Assembly: GCA_963666805.2 (NCBI GenBank)
Contig: CAXXWR010000006.1
Location: 806,001-870,000, forward strand
From: Fusibacter sp963666805
Lineage (GTDB): Bacteria > Bacillota > Clostridia > Peptostreptococcales > Acidaminobacteraceae
Length of the DNA: 64,000 nt
Reading direction: 5' to 3'
This document shows positions 8,171-16,475 of the stretch, one piece after another. The notes beneath the pieces were generated by a model. That model saw only the letters and a program-made list of their open reading frames with translations. It did not search any database and was not told the DNA's origin. How positions within the stretch are numbered: the first letter of the stretch is position 1; the number at the start of each line of letters is the position of its first letter. A program made the translations under genes and the position numbers.

Positions 8171-8812
8171 ATGATAAAAGCAATTATTTTTGATTTTGAC
8201 GGCACAATTATTAATACCAATGAGTTAATACGAGAAGGTTTACAGTACTTCTCTTATAGATACAATAAACGTCGCTTGTCCCCTAAAGAGATAAACGACT
8301 TGTTTGGAAGACCTCTTGAAGAGCAGATGGCTTATATTGATTCTCAAAATGTAGAACTGCTGACTGCACAATTTAAGATATGGTATCAACATCATCACAA
8401 CGCTAAAGCATTTGCTTTTCCGGGAGTCGTTCAGACCATTAAAACTTTATCCGCGAGAGGAATTCCCCTCGCTATATTAACCAATAACAGTACTGGCACC
8501 GTTTTATCAGGACTAGACCATTTAGGCATTCGCCAGTATTTTGATCATATGATTTCTAGAGATGATGTAAAAGAAACGAAACCCTCTCCAGAAGGCATGC
8601 ATAAATTGCTCAACAAAATGGCACTTCAACCTCATGAAGTAGTCTTTGTTGGGGATACGGCAAACGACATTTTGGCTGGACAAAATGCAGGCGTTAAGTC
8701 TGCCCTTGTAGGGTGGAGTGTGACGCCGGTAGCGCACCCTTCTGATTTTGTCCTTGATAAGGCTGAAGATCTGATTCACCTCATTGAATTAGGCGAAATG
8801 GACATTGCCTAA
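8171..8812 (+). CDS. HAD-superfamily phosphatase, PpaX/Gph-like
   Basis: 213 aa. HAD motif I is FDFDGTIINTNELI, whose TNELI extension is typical of pyrophosphatase PpaX and related phosphoglycolate-type phosphatases. Motif II is LTNNS, the conserved Lys is in KETKPSPEG, and motif III/IV is FVGDTANDILAG. The helical cap between motifs I and II (~70 residues) is of the subclass IA type. Likely reaction: hydrolysis of pyrophosphate or a small phosphomonoester in the cytosol. The nearest good SD (aaaggag, 8129-8135) is 35 bases before the ATG, and a hairpin-forming segment lies between. Substrate choice between PPi and phosphoglycolate is not settled. Confidence 0.82.
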   Translation: MIKAIIFDFDGTIINTNELIREGLQYFSYRYNKRRLSPKEINDLFGRPLEEQMAYIDSQNVELLTAQFKIWYQHHHNAKAFAFPGVVQTIKTLSARGIPLAILTNNSTGTVLSGLDHLGIRQYFDHMISRDDVKETKPSPEGMHKLLNKMALQPHEVVFVGDTANDILAGQNAGVKSALVGWSVTPVAHPSDFVLDKAEDLIHLIELGEMDIA

Positions 8813-8862
8813 GCAACTCAACCAATCTCCTCTAATAAAGTCAAATAGATGACGAAAAATGA

Positions 8863-8893
8863 CACTCTGAAAGCACCAGAGGGTTATTTTTTT
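8863..8893 (+). terminator. Intrinsic terminator after the PpaX-like gene
   Basis: Stem actctg / cagagggt with seven T after a short gap. Confidence 0.7.
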
Positions 8894-8971
8894 GCAATAA
8901 AAAGGGTATTAAAATAAAGTTCACAGAATGTTTCAAATTATTTTTAAAATCTCAAGGCAAATAGGCTTATA

Positions 8972-8991
8972 AATAGAACTAATGTTCTATT
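8972..8991. promoter_or_regulatory. Perfect palindrome AATAGAACTAATGTTCTATT (LexA-box-like)
   Basis: Arms AATAGAAC and GTTCTATT around TAAT. The core GAAC-N4-GTTC is the core of the Gram-positive LexA/DinR box. It ends seven bases before the -35 hexamer of the GCS2 operon promoter. A LexA role is plausible but other dimeric regulators would also bind such a site. Confidence 0.6.
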
Positions 8992-8997
8992 CACTTG

Positions 8998-9026
8998 TTT
9001 ACAATTTGTTTATTAAGAAGTATAAT
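8998..9026 (+). promoter_or_regulatory. Sigma-70-type promoter of the GCS2 operon
   Basis: -35 TTTACA (8998-9003), spacer 17, -10 TATAAT (9021-9026). Start predicted near 9033, so the coding start must be downstream, at 9061. Confidence 0.8.
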
Positions 9027-9060
9027 ATTTGGTAAGACGAAAGAAATCGAAGGTGTAAAA

Positions 9061-10347
9061 ATGAGAAAGTACAGTGATAAAGATTTTATCAATGAAATCG
9101 TGACTTATTTTAAAGCAAATGAGAAACAAGAAGCGACTTTAATTGGTGTTGAATTTGAACATTTTATTATACATGAAGACAGTTTAAAGAGTTATGCTTA
9201 TGATGAACCCAATGGGCAAAGAGACCTTTTAGAAAAATTGGCAAAACAAGATTGGAATATCATTTTGGAAGAAGAAGGGCAGCTGCTAGGGCTTGAAAAG
9301 CAAGGAACGACTATCACTTTAGAGCCGGGCGGACAATTGGAAATCAGTTTGCGTGCCTTTGATCATTATAAAGATATTGATCAAACGTATAGACAAATAG
9401 TGGGAGAAATCAATGCCCTTTTAGTGGCGGGTCAGTGTTTAGCACTTATAGGTTATCATCCTAGGACGACAATCGCTGAATTGCCTTTATTGCCTAAAGC
9501 ACGTTATGAGGCGATGTATGACTATTTTAAAGAAAATGGTGCCTTCTGCCACCATATGATGAAGGGAACGTGCTCAACACAAGTTTCAATTGATTACACC
9601 AGTGAAGCAGACTTCATAAAGAAAGTGAGGGTGGCTAATTTTCTGTCACCTATACTGGCGAGTTTATTTGATGCAACACCGATTTTTGAAGGACAAGTAT
9701 ACAAGGCTCACAATGCCAGAGTTAAAGTATGGGAAGATACTGATATTAAGCGGTCTAAACTCGTTCCGGGCGTTATGGATAAAGCCTTTGGCTACGCAGA
9801 TTATGCCAATTATATTTTGAACATGGAACCCATTGTCATGGAAAGAGAAGGACAAGTAACACCTACAGGCAGACAGACTGTTTCAGATCTTTTGAAGGAT
9901 TACACCTTTGAATCGGCTGATTTACTCCATTTTCTAGGGATGGTTTTTCCAGATGTACGCGTTAAAAATTATATCGAAATTCGCATGCCAGATGCTATGC
10001 CATACCCTTATAATATGGCGATTCCCCTCATTATAAAGACTCTTTTTTACGATGAGCAATTGCTTGAAAAGTATGCAAAATTGTCAGAAGGCGTAACCGA
10101 TCAATGGGTTAAAGCAGCCAATCAAGCCATTATTAAGTCATCTAGTCCTATTGTTGAAGGTCGAGCAATTGATGACTATAAACAAATGATTATTGAAGAC
10201 ACGTTGATGCACTTAGAAATGGAAGAAAAGAGACCACTGATGATGTTTAATTCCATTCTTAGACAATATGGAAGTGTTAAGACGTGGTTATTGGAACAGT
10301 ATGAGCGTAATAAACAGGCCTTTGTACAAATGGTTAAGTGCGACTAG
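9061..10347 (+). CDS. GCS2-type glutamate-cysteine ligase family enzyme
   Basis: 428 aa from ATG 9061; a longer frame from TTG 8995 would begin upstream of the promoter and is rejected. The protein matches the plant-type/EgtA-like GCS2 family: GVEFEHFI near residue 29 (the conserved Glu cluster that binds Mg-ATP and glutamate), LEPGGQLEISL near residue 86, and a long C-terminal alpha/beta region with RMPDAMPYP. GCS2 enzymes join the gamma-carboxyl of glutamate to an amine, classically cysteine. It is followed at 79 bases by an ATP-grasp gene and then a methyltransferase, so it probably makes the first peptide bond of a glutathione-like or other gamma-glutamyl compound. The acceptor amino acid is inferred, not shown. 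Confidence 0.85.
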   Translation: MRKYSDKDFINEIVTYFKANEKQEATLIGVEFEHFIIHEDSLKSYAYDEPNGQRDLLEKLAKQDWNIILEEEGQLLGLEKQGTTITLEPGGQLEISLRAFDHYKDIDQTYRQIVGEINALLVAGQCLALIGYHPRTTIAELPLLPKARYEAMYDYFKENGAFCHHMMKGTCSTQVSIDYTSEADFIKKVRVANFLSPILASLFDATPIFEGQVYKAHNARVKVWEDTDIKRSKLVPGVMDKAFGYADYANYILNMEPIVMEREGQVTPTGRQTVSDLLKDYTFESADLLHFLGMVFPDVRVKNYIEIRMPDAMPYPYNMAIPLIIKTLFYDEQLLEKYAKLSEGVTDQWVKAANQAIIKSSSPIVEGRAIDDYKQMIIEDTLMHLEMEEKRPLMMFNSILRQYGSVKTWLLEQYERNKQAFVQMVKCD

Positions 10348-10426
10348 AGGGTTTATAAATAGAGATACCAAGGGATGGATACGAGATAAAGAGGATTAAA
10401 CTGAAATGAAAGAATGAGGAAAATTA

Positions 10427-11755
10427 ATGAGATTAGAGAAAAAGTTACTCAATCAGATGACAAAAGATGCTGGAAAGTATCTTGAAGATGTGAAGCGGAC
10501 TGATGAAAAAGTAGCCCATTCAAAGGCGATTTATAAGGGGCAACCCGTTCCTTATCTTCATATACCAAGAATTTTTGAACCAGAAGACATCAAATGTTTT
10601 GAGGAAGCAACTGCAGGTATTTTTGATATTGTAAATGTATCTATTAATGCCTATTTAGAAAATGCCAACATAAGAAAACTTTATGGATTTGATCCCCGTT
10701 TAGAGGCACTTATTAGATTGCCACACTATTATAAAACAAAAGTACCTATGGGACGGTTTGATATTTTTTATTATGGTGAAGCAGGTTATTATTTCTGCGA
10801 ACTCAATGCAGATGGTGCCTCAGCGATGAATGAAGAATACGAACTTACTCAAATATTGACTGAGACACAAATCATGAACGAAGCCAAAGAAAAATATCAA
10901 TTTGAATCCTTTGAGCTTTTTAGGTCGTGGACAGAAAAAGTTAAAAAGATTTATGGTGAATACTGTCATAATTTATTATTGGAAGAAGCTGAAAGACCTT
11001 TTGTTGCTATTGTAGATTTTATAGATAAGGGCAGTTCTTTGGAGTTTGAAGTTTTCAAAGCGACTTTTATTGAAAATGGTTTTGACTGTGAAATTGTCGA
11101 CCCAAGAGACATCGTTGCAAAAGCAGGTGCGTCTTACTACAAAGACCAAAAAATAGATATTGTCTATCGCCGCTTGGTGACCAAAGACCTTATGGACCGG
11201 TATGATGATATTCCAGATTTCATTGCAGGCATTGAAAACAATCATTTTTGTTTGATTGGATCGATTAAAAGCCAGATTATTCATACCAAGCGTTTCTTTG
11301 AAGTGCTTTATACTGATGAAATGCAAGCCCTTTTAACAGATAAACAGAAGGCGTTTATTAAAGCACATATCCCTTATACGATGCCTTTAAAGCAAGATGA
11401 AATGTGGTCTGAATACCTTGAAAATCCTAAACGATACATTATAAAACCGGTGGATTATTATGCGTCAAAGGGCGTTATTGCAGGTCAAGACTGTCAACCA
11501 AGTGAATGGCAAAAAATCTTAGAGGAAAAAGTGAAAGAAGATTACATTATTCAGGAGTACTGTCCACTTTCACTCACTGAAAATATCGTATATAATAGTG
11601 AAGGCGATTTTAGCGTACACACATTTAAAAATATTACAGGGCTTTTCGTTTATGATGAATCTTTTGCAGGTGTGTATTCAAGAGCGGGACTTCATGCGAT
11701 TATTTCAGGACTTCATGATGGATTTACCCTATCTTCAATCGCTTTAAAAAAATAG
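10427..11755 (+). CDS. Glutathionylspermidine-synthase-like ATP-grasp ligase
   Basis: 442 aa. The segment FCELNADGASAMNEEYELTQ near residues 124-143 resembles the conserved substrate/ATP loop of the glutathionylspermidine synthase family, and YIIKPVDYYASKGVIAGQ near residues 336-353 supplies the ATP-grasp lysine and flexible loop; IQEYCPL follows as the late strand. The N-terminal amidase of E. coli Gsp is absent, so this is a synthetase domain only. Such enzymes form an amide bond through an acyl-phosphate. Directly behind a GCS2 ligase it could act second, adding an amine or amino acid to a gamma-glutamyl intermediate. SD gagg precedes the ATG at short distance. The substrate is unknown. 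Confidence 0.72.
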   Translation: MRLEKKLLNQMTKDAGKYLEDVKRTDEKVAHSKAIYKGQPVPYLHIPRIFEPEDIKCFEEATAGIFDIVNVSINAYLENANIRKLYGFDPRLEALIRLPHYYKTKVPMGRFDIFYYGEAGYYFCELNADGASAMNEEYELTQILTETQIMNEAKEKYQFESFELFRSWTEKVKKIYGEYCHNLLLEEAERPFVAIVDFIDKGSSLEFEVFKATFIENGFDCEIVDPRDIVAKAGASYYKDQKIDIVYRRLVTKDLMDRYDDIPDFIAGIENNHFCLIGSIKSQIIHTKRFFEVLYTDEMQALLTDKQKAFIKAHIPYTMPLKQDEMWSEYLENPKRYIIKPVDYYASKGVIAGQDCQPSEWQKILEEKVKEDYIIQEYCPLSLTENIVYNSEGDFSVHTFKNITGLFVYDESFAGVYSRAGLHAIISGLHDGFTLSSIALKK

Positions 11756-11779
11756 AATGAACCATTTTTGGAGGAAGCG

Positions 11780-12826
11780 ATGAATTATGGATTAATGAGA
11801 GCGATTCACCCCAACAGCCGTTATGATGAAGCGACTAAACAATTAACAGTGAATGAATTGATGATTGTTTTAAATGCGCTTCATGTAGATTATGAGGTAG
11901 AAGGGTTTAAATCAATAGGTGGTGTAGAACTGATTTGTTTTACGATGAATCACCAATCAATGACAGAAAAAGTGAGACAAGCACTTTTGAGATTATCGTC
12001 AGTGAGAGCTATTTTTGAGATAAAAGAAGACTGGTTAAGACCTGTTTCAGAGGGTTACACGACTTACTTTAAAGATGACTTAGCCAGTATTTTGAAATAC
12101 AGCGGTAAAACCAATGAGACGTTTACGTCTATGATGATTAATGTTGGCGTTTTTGCCAGTGATTTTGCGGCAAACTATGACCAAGCCTTAACGGTTTTTG
12201 ATCCAATGAGTGGCAAGGGAACTACCCTTTTTAGAGCCTTGATACAAGGTTATAATGCTATGGGGGTTGAACTCAGTAAGAATGATGGTGTTGAAACCAA
12301 TCAGTTTTTAAAACGCTACCTCAAATACCATCATTATAAACATGAAGCCAAACATCAAACCATCGTTCAAAAAGGTAAAAATCATGGTACCAAGTATACC
12401 CTGATTACAGCAGATAGCAAAGAGCACTACAAAGCCAATGATTTGAGACAGATTCAGTTTGCCAGTGGCAATACTTTAGAGGCGAATCTTTATTATAAAA
12501 AAGAGTCTGCCCATGTCTTAGTGACGGACTTACCTTATGGTGTTCAACATGATGCAGGAGACACGTCCTCTCATTCAAAAGGGTCTAAAGGCCATATAGC
12601 CATTGAAACGTTAATGGCAAAGGCGGCACCTGAATGGTACAAGATTCTTAAAAAGGGTGGTGTGGGCGTCATTGCTTATAATACCTACCACTTAAAACGC
12701 GACTTATTAGCGGAGGCCTTTAAAGCAGCAGGTTTTAAAGTCTTAGAAGAAGCCCCTTATCTTGAATTTGAACACTGGGTTGAACAAGCCGTTAATCGGG
12801 ATATTTTAGTGATTAAGAAGGGTTAG
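11780..12826 (+). CDS. SAM-dependent methyltransferase, TRM11/UPF0020-like
   Basis: 348 aa from ATG 11780, seven bases after GGAGG; an in-frame TTG at 11768 overlaps the SD. The N-terminal ~110 residues form a separate domain. The Rossmann domain starts with VFDPMSGKGTTLFRAL (SAM-binding loop, near residue 143) and GVELSKND; the catalytic motif is VTDLPYGVQH, a DPPY-type motif as in enzymes that methylate N2 of guanine in tRNA. A C-terminal ILKKGGVGVIAY strand follows. It lies 24 bases after the ATP-grasp gene, so it shares the operon. It could modify RNA, or the small molecule made by its neighbours; the motif favours RNA. Confidence 0.72.
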   Translation: MNYGLMRAIHPNSRYDEATKQLTVNELMIVLNALHVDYEVEGFKSIGGVELICFTMNHQSMTEKVRQALLRLSSVRAIFEIKEDWLRPVSEGYTTYFKDDLASILKYSGKTNETFTSMMINVGVFASDFAANYDQALTVFDPMSGKGTTLFRALIQGYNAMGVELSKNDGVETNQFLKRYLKYHHYKHEAKHQTIVQKGKNHGTKYTLITADSKEHYKANDLRQIQFASGNTLEANLYYKKESAHVLVTDLPYGVQHDAGDTSSHSKGSKGHIAIETLMAKAAPEWYKILKKGGVGVIAYNTYHLKRDLLAEAFKAAGFKVLEEAPYLEFEHWVEQAVNRDILVIKKG

Positions 12827-12944
12827 CTATCATGCGGTTTTGGTTTTCAATCATCCAATGAATATTATCGGAGACCCTACTATCGAATACGCTGTGACTA
12901 AAGGACATATAGAACGCATTCAAATGAATTTCAACCCCTTGTAA
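12825..12944 (+). pseudogene. Possible C-terminal gene remnant
   Basis: Overlapping the methyltransferase stop, another frame reads a plausible protein tail (HAVLVFNHPMN, GDPTIEYAVTKGHIERI) for ~39 codons and stops inside the left arm of the following terminator, as real genes often do. It has no start codon with an SD and its frame is closed upstream at 12810. I do not recognise the family. It may be the leftover end of a deleted gene, or chance. Confidence 0.3.
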
Positions 12945-12983
12945 ATAATAACTTTAAATTATTGACGAGGGGTTGTTTTTTTG
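12933..12983 (+). terminator. Intrinsic terminator of the GCS2 operon
   Basis: Arms aaccccttgtaaataata / aattattgacgaggggtt followed by gtttttttt. The remaining 12983-13236 upstream of the aldolase contains a TATAAT at 13128 but no clear -35. Confidence 0.9.
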
Positions 12984-13236
12984 GGTAAAGCGATAACAGA
13001 TCCATGGGTCATATTCAGGATAATTCCCCTTAAAAAGGGTGTTTTATAAATGGGATAAGACATCAATTAGTGATGACGTCATAAAAAGTTTACAAAATAA
13101 TTGTATTAGTTCTGATAGAGTCGGGTATATAATGTACTGGAAACAATGCAACATTTAAAAAGTACAGAGACTTAAGCTTTCAGAGTAAAGCTAGAATAAA
13201 TTTAGAATGATATGATGAAAGGACAAGTGATTGATT

Positions 13237-14127
13237 ATGAATTCAGAACAATTAAAAAGAATGAAAGACGGTAAAGGTTTTATTGCAGCACTTGATCAAA
13301 GTGGCGGAAGTACACCTAAGGCATTAAAAGCATACGGCGTTGATGAATCAGCTTACAGTAATGATGAAGAAATGTTTAATGTTGTTCATGAAATGAGAAC
13401 ACGTATTATTAAGAGCCCCTCATTTGATAAAGAGTATATTCTTGGAGCTATTTTATTTGAAAATACAATGGATAAGAAAATAGATGGTTTATATTCTTCA
13501 GATTTTCTTTGGGATAAAAAAGGCATTGTACCTTTCTTAAAAGTAGACAAAGGCCTTGCTGACGTCCAAGATGATGTTCAATTGATGAAACCATTTGAAG
13601 CAGGTTTACCTGATCTTTTAAAGAAAGCTAATGAAAGACATATTTTTGGAACTAAAATGCGTTCAGTCATTAAAGAAGCTAATCCAGAAGGGATTAAAAA
13701 AATTGTTGAACAACAGTTTAAATATGGTTTAATCATTGCTGATGCAGGTCTTGTACCTATCTTAGAACCAGAAGTAGATATCCACAGCAAAACAAAAGTA
13801 GAAGCTGAAAAATTGTTAAAAGAAGCGATTAAAGCGGAACTTGCCAAAGTGGATGAAGATGTAAAACTCATGTTTAAAGTGACTATTCCAACTGTTGATA
13901 ATTTCTACAGTGACTTAATGGATGATCCAAGAGTTGTGAGAGTAGTTGCTCTTTCAGGAGGCTATTCACAAACTGAAGCTAATGAAAAATTAGCGAAAAA
14001 TCAAGGATTAATCGCAAGTTTCTCTCGTGCATTGGCACAAGATTTAAATTATAATCAAAGTGAAGCAGAATTTGACCAAGTGATGAAAGAAGCTGTTAAA
14101 GGTATTTATGAAGCCTCAATTGCTTAA
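13237..14127 (+). CDS. fda: Class I fructose-bisphosphate aldolase
   Basis: 296 aa, the size of the short class I aldolases of staphylococci and clostridia. It cleaves fructose-1,6-bisphosphate to dihydroxyacetone phosphate and glyceraldehyde-3-phosphate through a lysine Schiff base, with no metal. Family signature GKGFIAALDQSGGSTPKAL begins at residue ~12; ILGAILFENTMD, TKMRSVI, GLIIADAGLVPILEPEVDIH and VALSGGYSQTEANEKL follow in the expected order. ATG 13237 is chosen; a TTG two codons upstream is better spaced from the SD gaaagga and cannot be excluded. Monocistronic, ending at a strong terminator. Confidence 0.93.
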   Translation: MNSEQLKRMKDGKGFIAALDQSGGSTPKALKAYGVDESAYSNDEEMFNVVHEMRTRIIKSPSFDKEYILGAILFENTMDKKIDGLYSSDFLWDKKGIVPFLKVDKGLADVQDDVQLMKPFEAGLPDLLKKANERHIFGTKMRSVIKEANPEGIKKIVEQQFKYGLIIADAGLVPILEPEVDIHSKTKVEAEKLLKEAIKAELAKVDEDVKLMFKVTIPTVDNFYSDLMDDPRVVRVVALSGGYSQTEANEKLAKNQGLIASFSRALAQDLNYNQSEAEFDQVMKEAVKGIYEASIA

Positions 14128-14188
14128 TTGATGTTTCATAATAGAAAAGGCTTATAAATAGTTAATCAATATGAATACTCAAAAGACA

Positions 14189-14226
14189 AAGGCTGCCCTC
14201 TCAATTAAAGAGGGCAGCCTTTTTTA
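14189..14226. terminator. Intrinsic terminator after fda
   Basis: Perfect stem aaggctgccctc / gagggcagcctt with loop tcaattaaa and a T-run. Confidence 0.95.
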
Positions 14227-14321
14227 TATGGAACACTTTATTTCCTGACAAAAATCATTGATAGCTTAGTAAAAAGCCTTACGTTCGGCTTTACCTTTAA
14301 TAAAGAGGAGATACGCCACAA

Positions 14322-16277
14322 TTATTGTTCAGGAATAGCAAGTGTTTGTCCGATATAGATCAGGTTTGGATTTGTTAAGAGATTCAAGTTGAGATTATAA
14401 ATTTCTATATAGCGTGCTGAATCTCCGAGCGTTTCTTTTGCAATGCTTGTTAAGGTATCACCTTCTTGGACGAGATAAGTGTCTGCATCAACTGAAGTTG
14501 GGGTATCAACTGTGCTAGCTGTAGCAGTGGTATTAAGGGTGATCCGCCCTTTTGGTGTGCCATATTCACTAGCGATTACCTTGTTGTCTAAGACCTTTTG
14601 AGTGTAATTAACCATGGCGTCTTCGAGGGCTACATAAGTGTTGTAATCTTCACATTCAGAGAAGACATAGTAAGTGTCGCCACCAGCCGTTAAGAAATCG
14701 TTAGTTGCAATGGTGTAAGTTTTGTTTAAATCAAGTGGTGCACCAGCTATCATGACATCAGTGACACGGCTACCTGGTTTGGCTGGTCCGTAATAAGTTG
14801 AGTTAGGATATTGAGCACCTGGTGTATAAGAAATTCCAGTGTTGATGGTAAATGATATACCAGCGACTTGTGGAAATGCCCCTAGTGAATCAGGTGTACT
14901 ATAAGTAGAAGCTTCAAGGACTTCTAAAAGTTGATGACCTGTGATTTTAAGGGTTGAAATCGTATTGCCAAATGGGAAGACTGTTTTCATGTCTTTCATG
15001 GTAATTGGTCCGACTTGGATGGATTCTCTAATACCACCACCGTTGGTAATGGCAGCATCGACAGTTCCTTCGCCAACGGCTTGGTTAGCCGCCCAGAGCA
15101 TAGCGTCTGCAGCAAAATCACCCAAATTGGTTTCTTGGGTTCTCACACCTGGTGAACGGTTACCGTCTAAAAGGACTTCAGTTGTTGCAAAAGTATCTGA
15201 AAGCGCTTCGTCGATGGCTTTAGAAACGGTATTGATTTTAGCGTCAATTGAGCCATCAACTTCATTGTAATCATGTGCACTGATAAGGTGAGATTCAATT
15301 GATGATTGATCCATAGTGACAACACCGACTTCTTCAAGTTTAGATCCGGCTGAAGTCAGAATAGTTGACCCAACCTTTTGGGAAGGAATGACGCTATGGC
15401 TATGACCATCAATAAAGAGGTCGATGCCAGTGACATGCTGAATCACATCAGTAGAGGTGTTCGGTGCACTGCCTTCATCAGTTCCGAGGTGACCCACTGC
15501 AATGATTTTAACGCAACCAGCAGCTTTAAGAGTATCTACTTGTTCTTGTGCGATTTTGTACATGTCATCACCTGCTGGGAAACTCAGTGAAGCCACATTT
15601 TTAGGATTGGCTTTGGTTAAGCTTTCAGGAGTAGTTAAGCCAAAGACACCCACTTTTCCGACGCTGGCATTGAAAATTTTATAGGGTTCAAAAACAGGCT
15701 GACCGCTTGTTTTATCGAGTATATTGGCTGAAACAAATGGGAAATTAGCTTGTGACTCACGTTCGAGAAGGTTGTTATAACCATAGTCGAATTCATGGTT
15801 ACCGGGTGTCATAAGGTCATAACTTGCTAAGTTCATAAAGTCGATTGCAGTTTCGCCTTTTGAGAGATTAACGAGTGGATCGCCTTGAATGACATCGCCA
15901 GCTGAAATTAAGAGAACGTCTGCACCTGCAGCCTTGTACTGTTCTTTTAATTTAGCCACTCCAGCAGTCCCAATAGAGTCACCTTTAACGGCAACGTCAC
16001 CACCATGGGTATCGTTGGTGTGGAGGATGACAAGTTTACCAGTGAGATTAGAAGGATAAGACGTTAAGCTGATGACTGGCATTGTACCAGTGACTTCACA
16101 GCCAGTGATTATGAGGGCCTCGCCAGTGACGCTGTCACTTGCAGGAATAAAATCAATCCCCTCTGGCGCAACGTCTCCGCCGATACCATCTTCAGCGTCA
16201 AAGTCTCTTGTGTTGATGTAATTGGAATAAGTGATGTGGTCAAGGTCAGTGATATCATATGCCATGACACCCCCCAT
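14322..16277 (-). CDS. Secreted 5'-nucleotidase/metallophosphatase with C-terminal LysM (downstream half of a frameshifted gene)
   Basis: 651 aa as an ATG-initiated frame, but residues 1-73 are the tail of the choice-of-anchor domain encoded by the gene upstream, and the same frame continues leftwards to about 16470 without a start. Domain order: metallophosphatase with ILHTNDTHGG, TPGNHEFDYG, VGHLGTDEG and FIDGHSHS (metal-binding His/Asp); 5'-nucleotidase C-terminal domain with NGGGIRESIQVGPIT and VFPFGNTIS; and a final LysM of ~50 residues (YLVQEGDTLTSIAKETLG ... YIGQTLAIP) that binds cell-wall glycan. This would hydrolyse extracellular nucleotides or cyclic nucleotides at the wall. Without frame restoration it has no signal peptide and would not be exported. 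Confidence 0.85.
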   Translation of the reverse strand: MGGVMAYDITDLDHITYSNYINTRDFDAEDGIGGDVAPEGIDFIPASDSVTGEALIITGCEVTGTMPVISLTSYPSNLTGKLVILHTNDTHGGDVAVKGDSIGTAGVAKLKEQYKAAGADVLLISAGDVIQGDPLVNLSKGETAIDFMNLASYDLMTPGNHEFDYGYNNLLERESQANFPFVSANILDKTSGQPVFEPYKIFNASVGKVGVFGLTTPESLTKANPKNVASLSFPAGDDMYKIAQEQVDTLKAAGCVKIIAVGHLGTDEGSAPNTSTDVIQHVTGIDLFIDGHSHSVIPSQKVGSTILTSAGSKLEEVGVVTMDQSSIESHLISAHDYNEVDGSIDAKINTVSKAIDEALSDTFATTEVLLDGNRSPGVRTQETNLGDFAADAMLWAANQAVGEGTVDAAITNGGGIRESIQVGPITMKDMKTVFPFGNTISTLKITGHQLLEVLEASTYSTPDSLGAFPQVAGISFTINTGISYTPGAQYPNSTYYGPAKPGSRVTDVMIAGAPLDLNKTYTIATNDFLTAGGDTYYVFSECEDYNTYVALEDAMVNYTQKVLDNKVIASEYGTPKGRITLNTTATASTVDTPTSVDADTYLVQEGDTLTSIAKETLGDSARYIEIYNLNLNLLTNPNLIYIGQTLAIPEQ

Positions 16278-16460
16278 ACGTTCAAGGGTTACAAAAGCAT
16301 AATCGTGACCATTGATTTGTCCTGTGGTAACATTTTCAGGTTCAGGTCCTTTTTTAAGTGAACGGTTGTTAAGTTTGAGATTGGTATTTGAAGCATTAAA
16401 GGTGTCAGGATAGAGAGCTGATGTGATATCTTCGAAATCACTACCACTATCATAGACTAG

Positions 16461-16475
16461 CGTTAACCCTTAGTA
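16461..16475 (-). other. One-base frameshift joining the two halves of the nucleotidase gene
   Basis: On the coding strand ...GAT ACT AAG GGT TAA CGC TAG ends the upstream half. Reading one base back (or with one more G in the GGG run, plus-strand CCC at 16467-16469) restores an uninterrupted frame: DTK-GLTLVYDSGSDFEDIT ... PEPENVTTGQING ... ERMGGVMAYDITD, exactly the expected middle of the choice-of-anchor I domain. So 14322-17743 is one ~1,140-aa gene with a homopolymer indel. Confidence 0.9.

Noticed and set aside
8995..9060. Longer start (TTG 8995) for the GCS2 enzyme
   Set aside because: It lies upstream of the -35/-10 promoter, and ATG 9061 has an SD and matches the family start.
16461..16475. 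Programmed -1 frameshifting in the nucleotidase gene
   Set aside because: The site TAAGGGT is not a canonical slippery heptamer and no downstream pseudoknot is evident; a simple indel is more likely.
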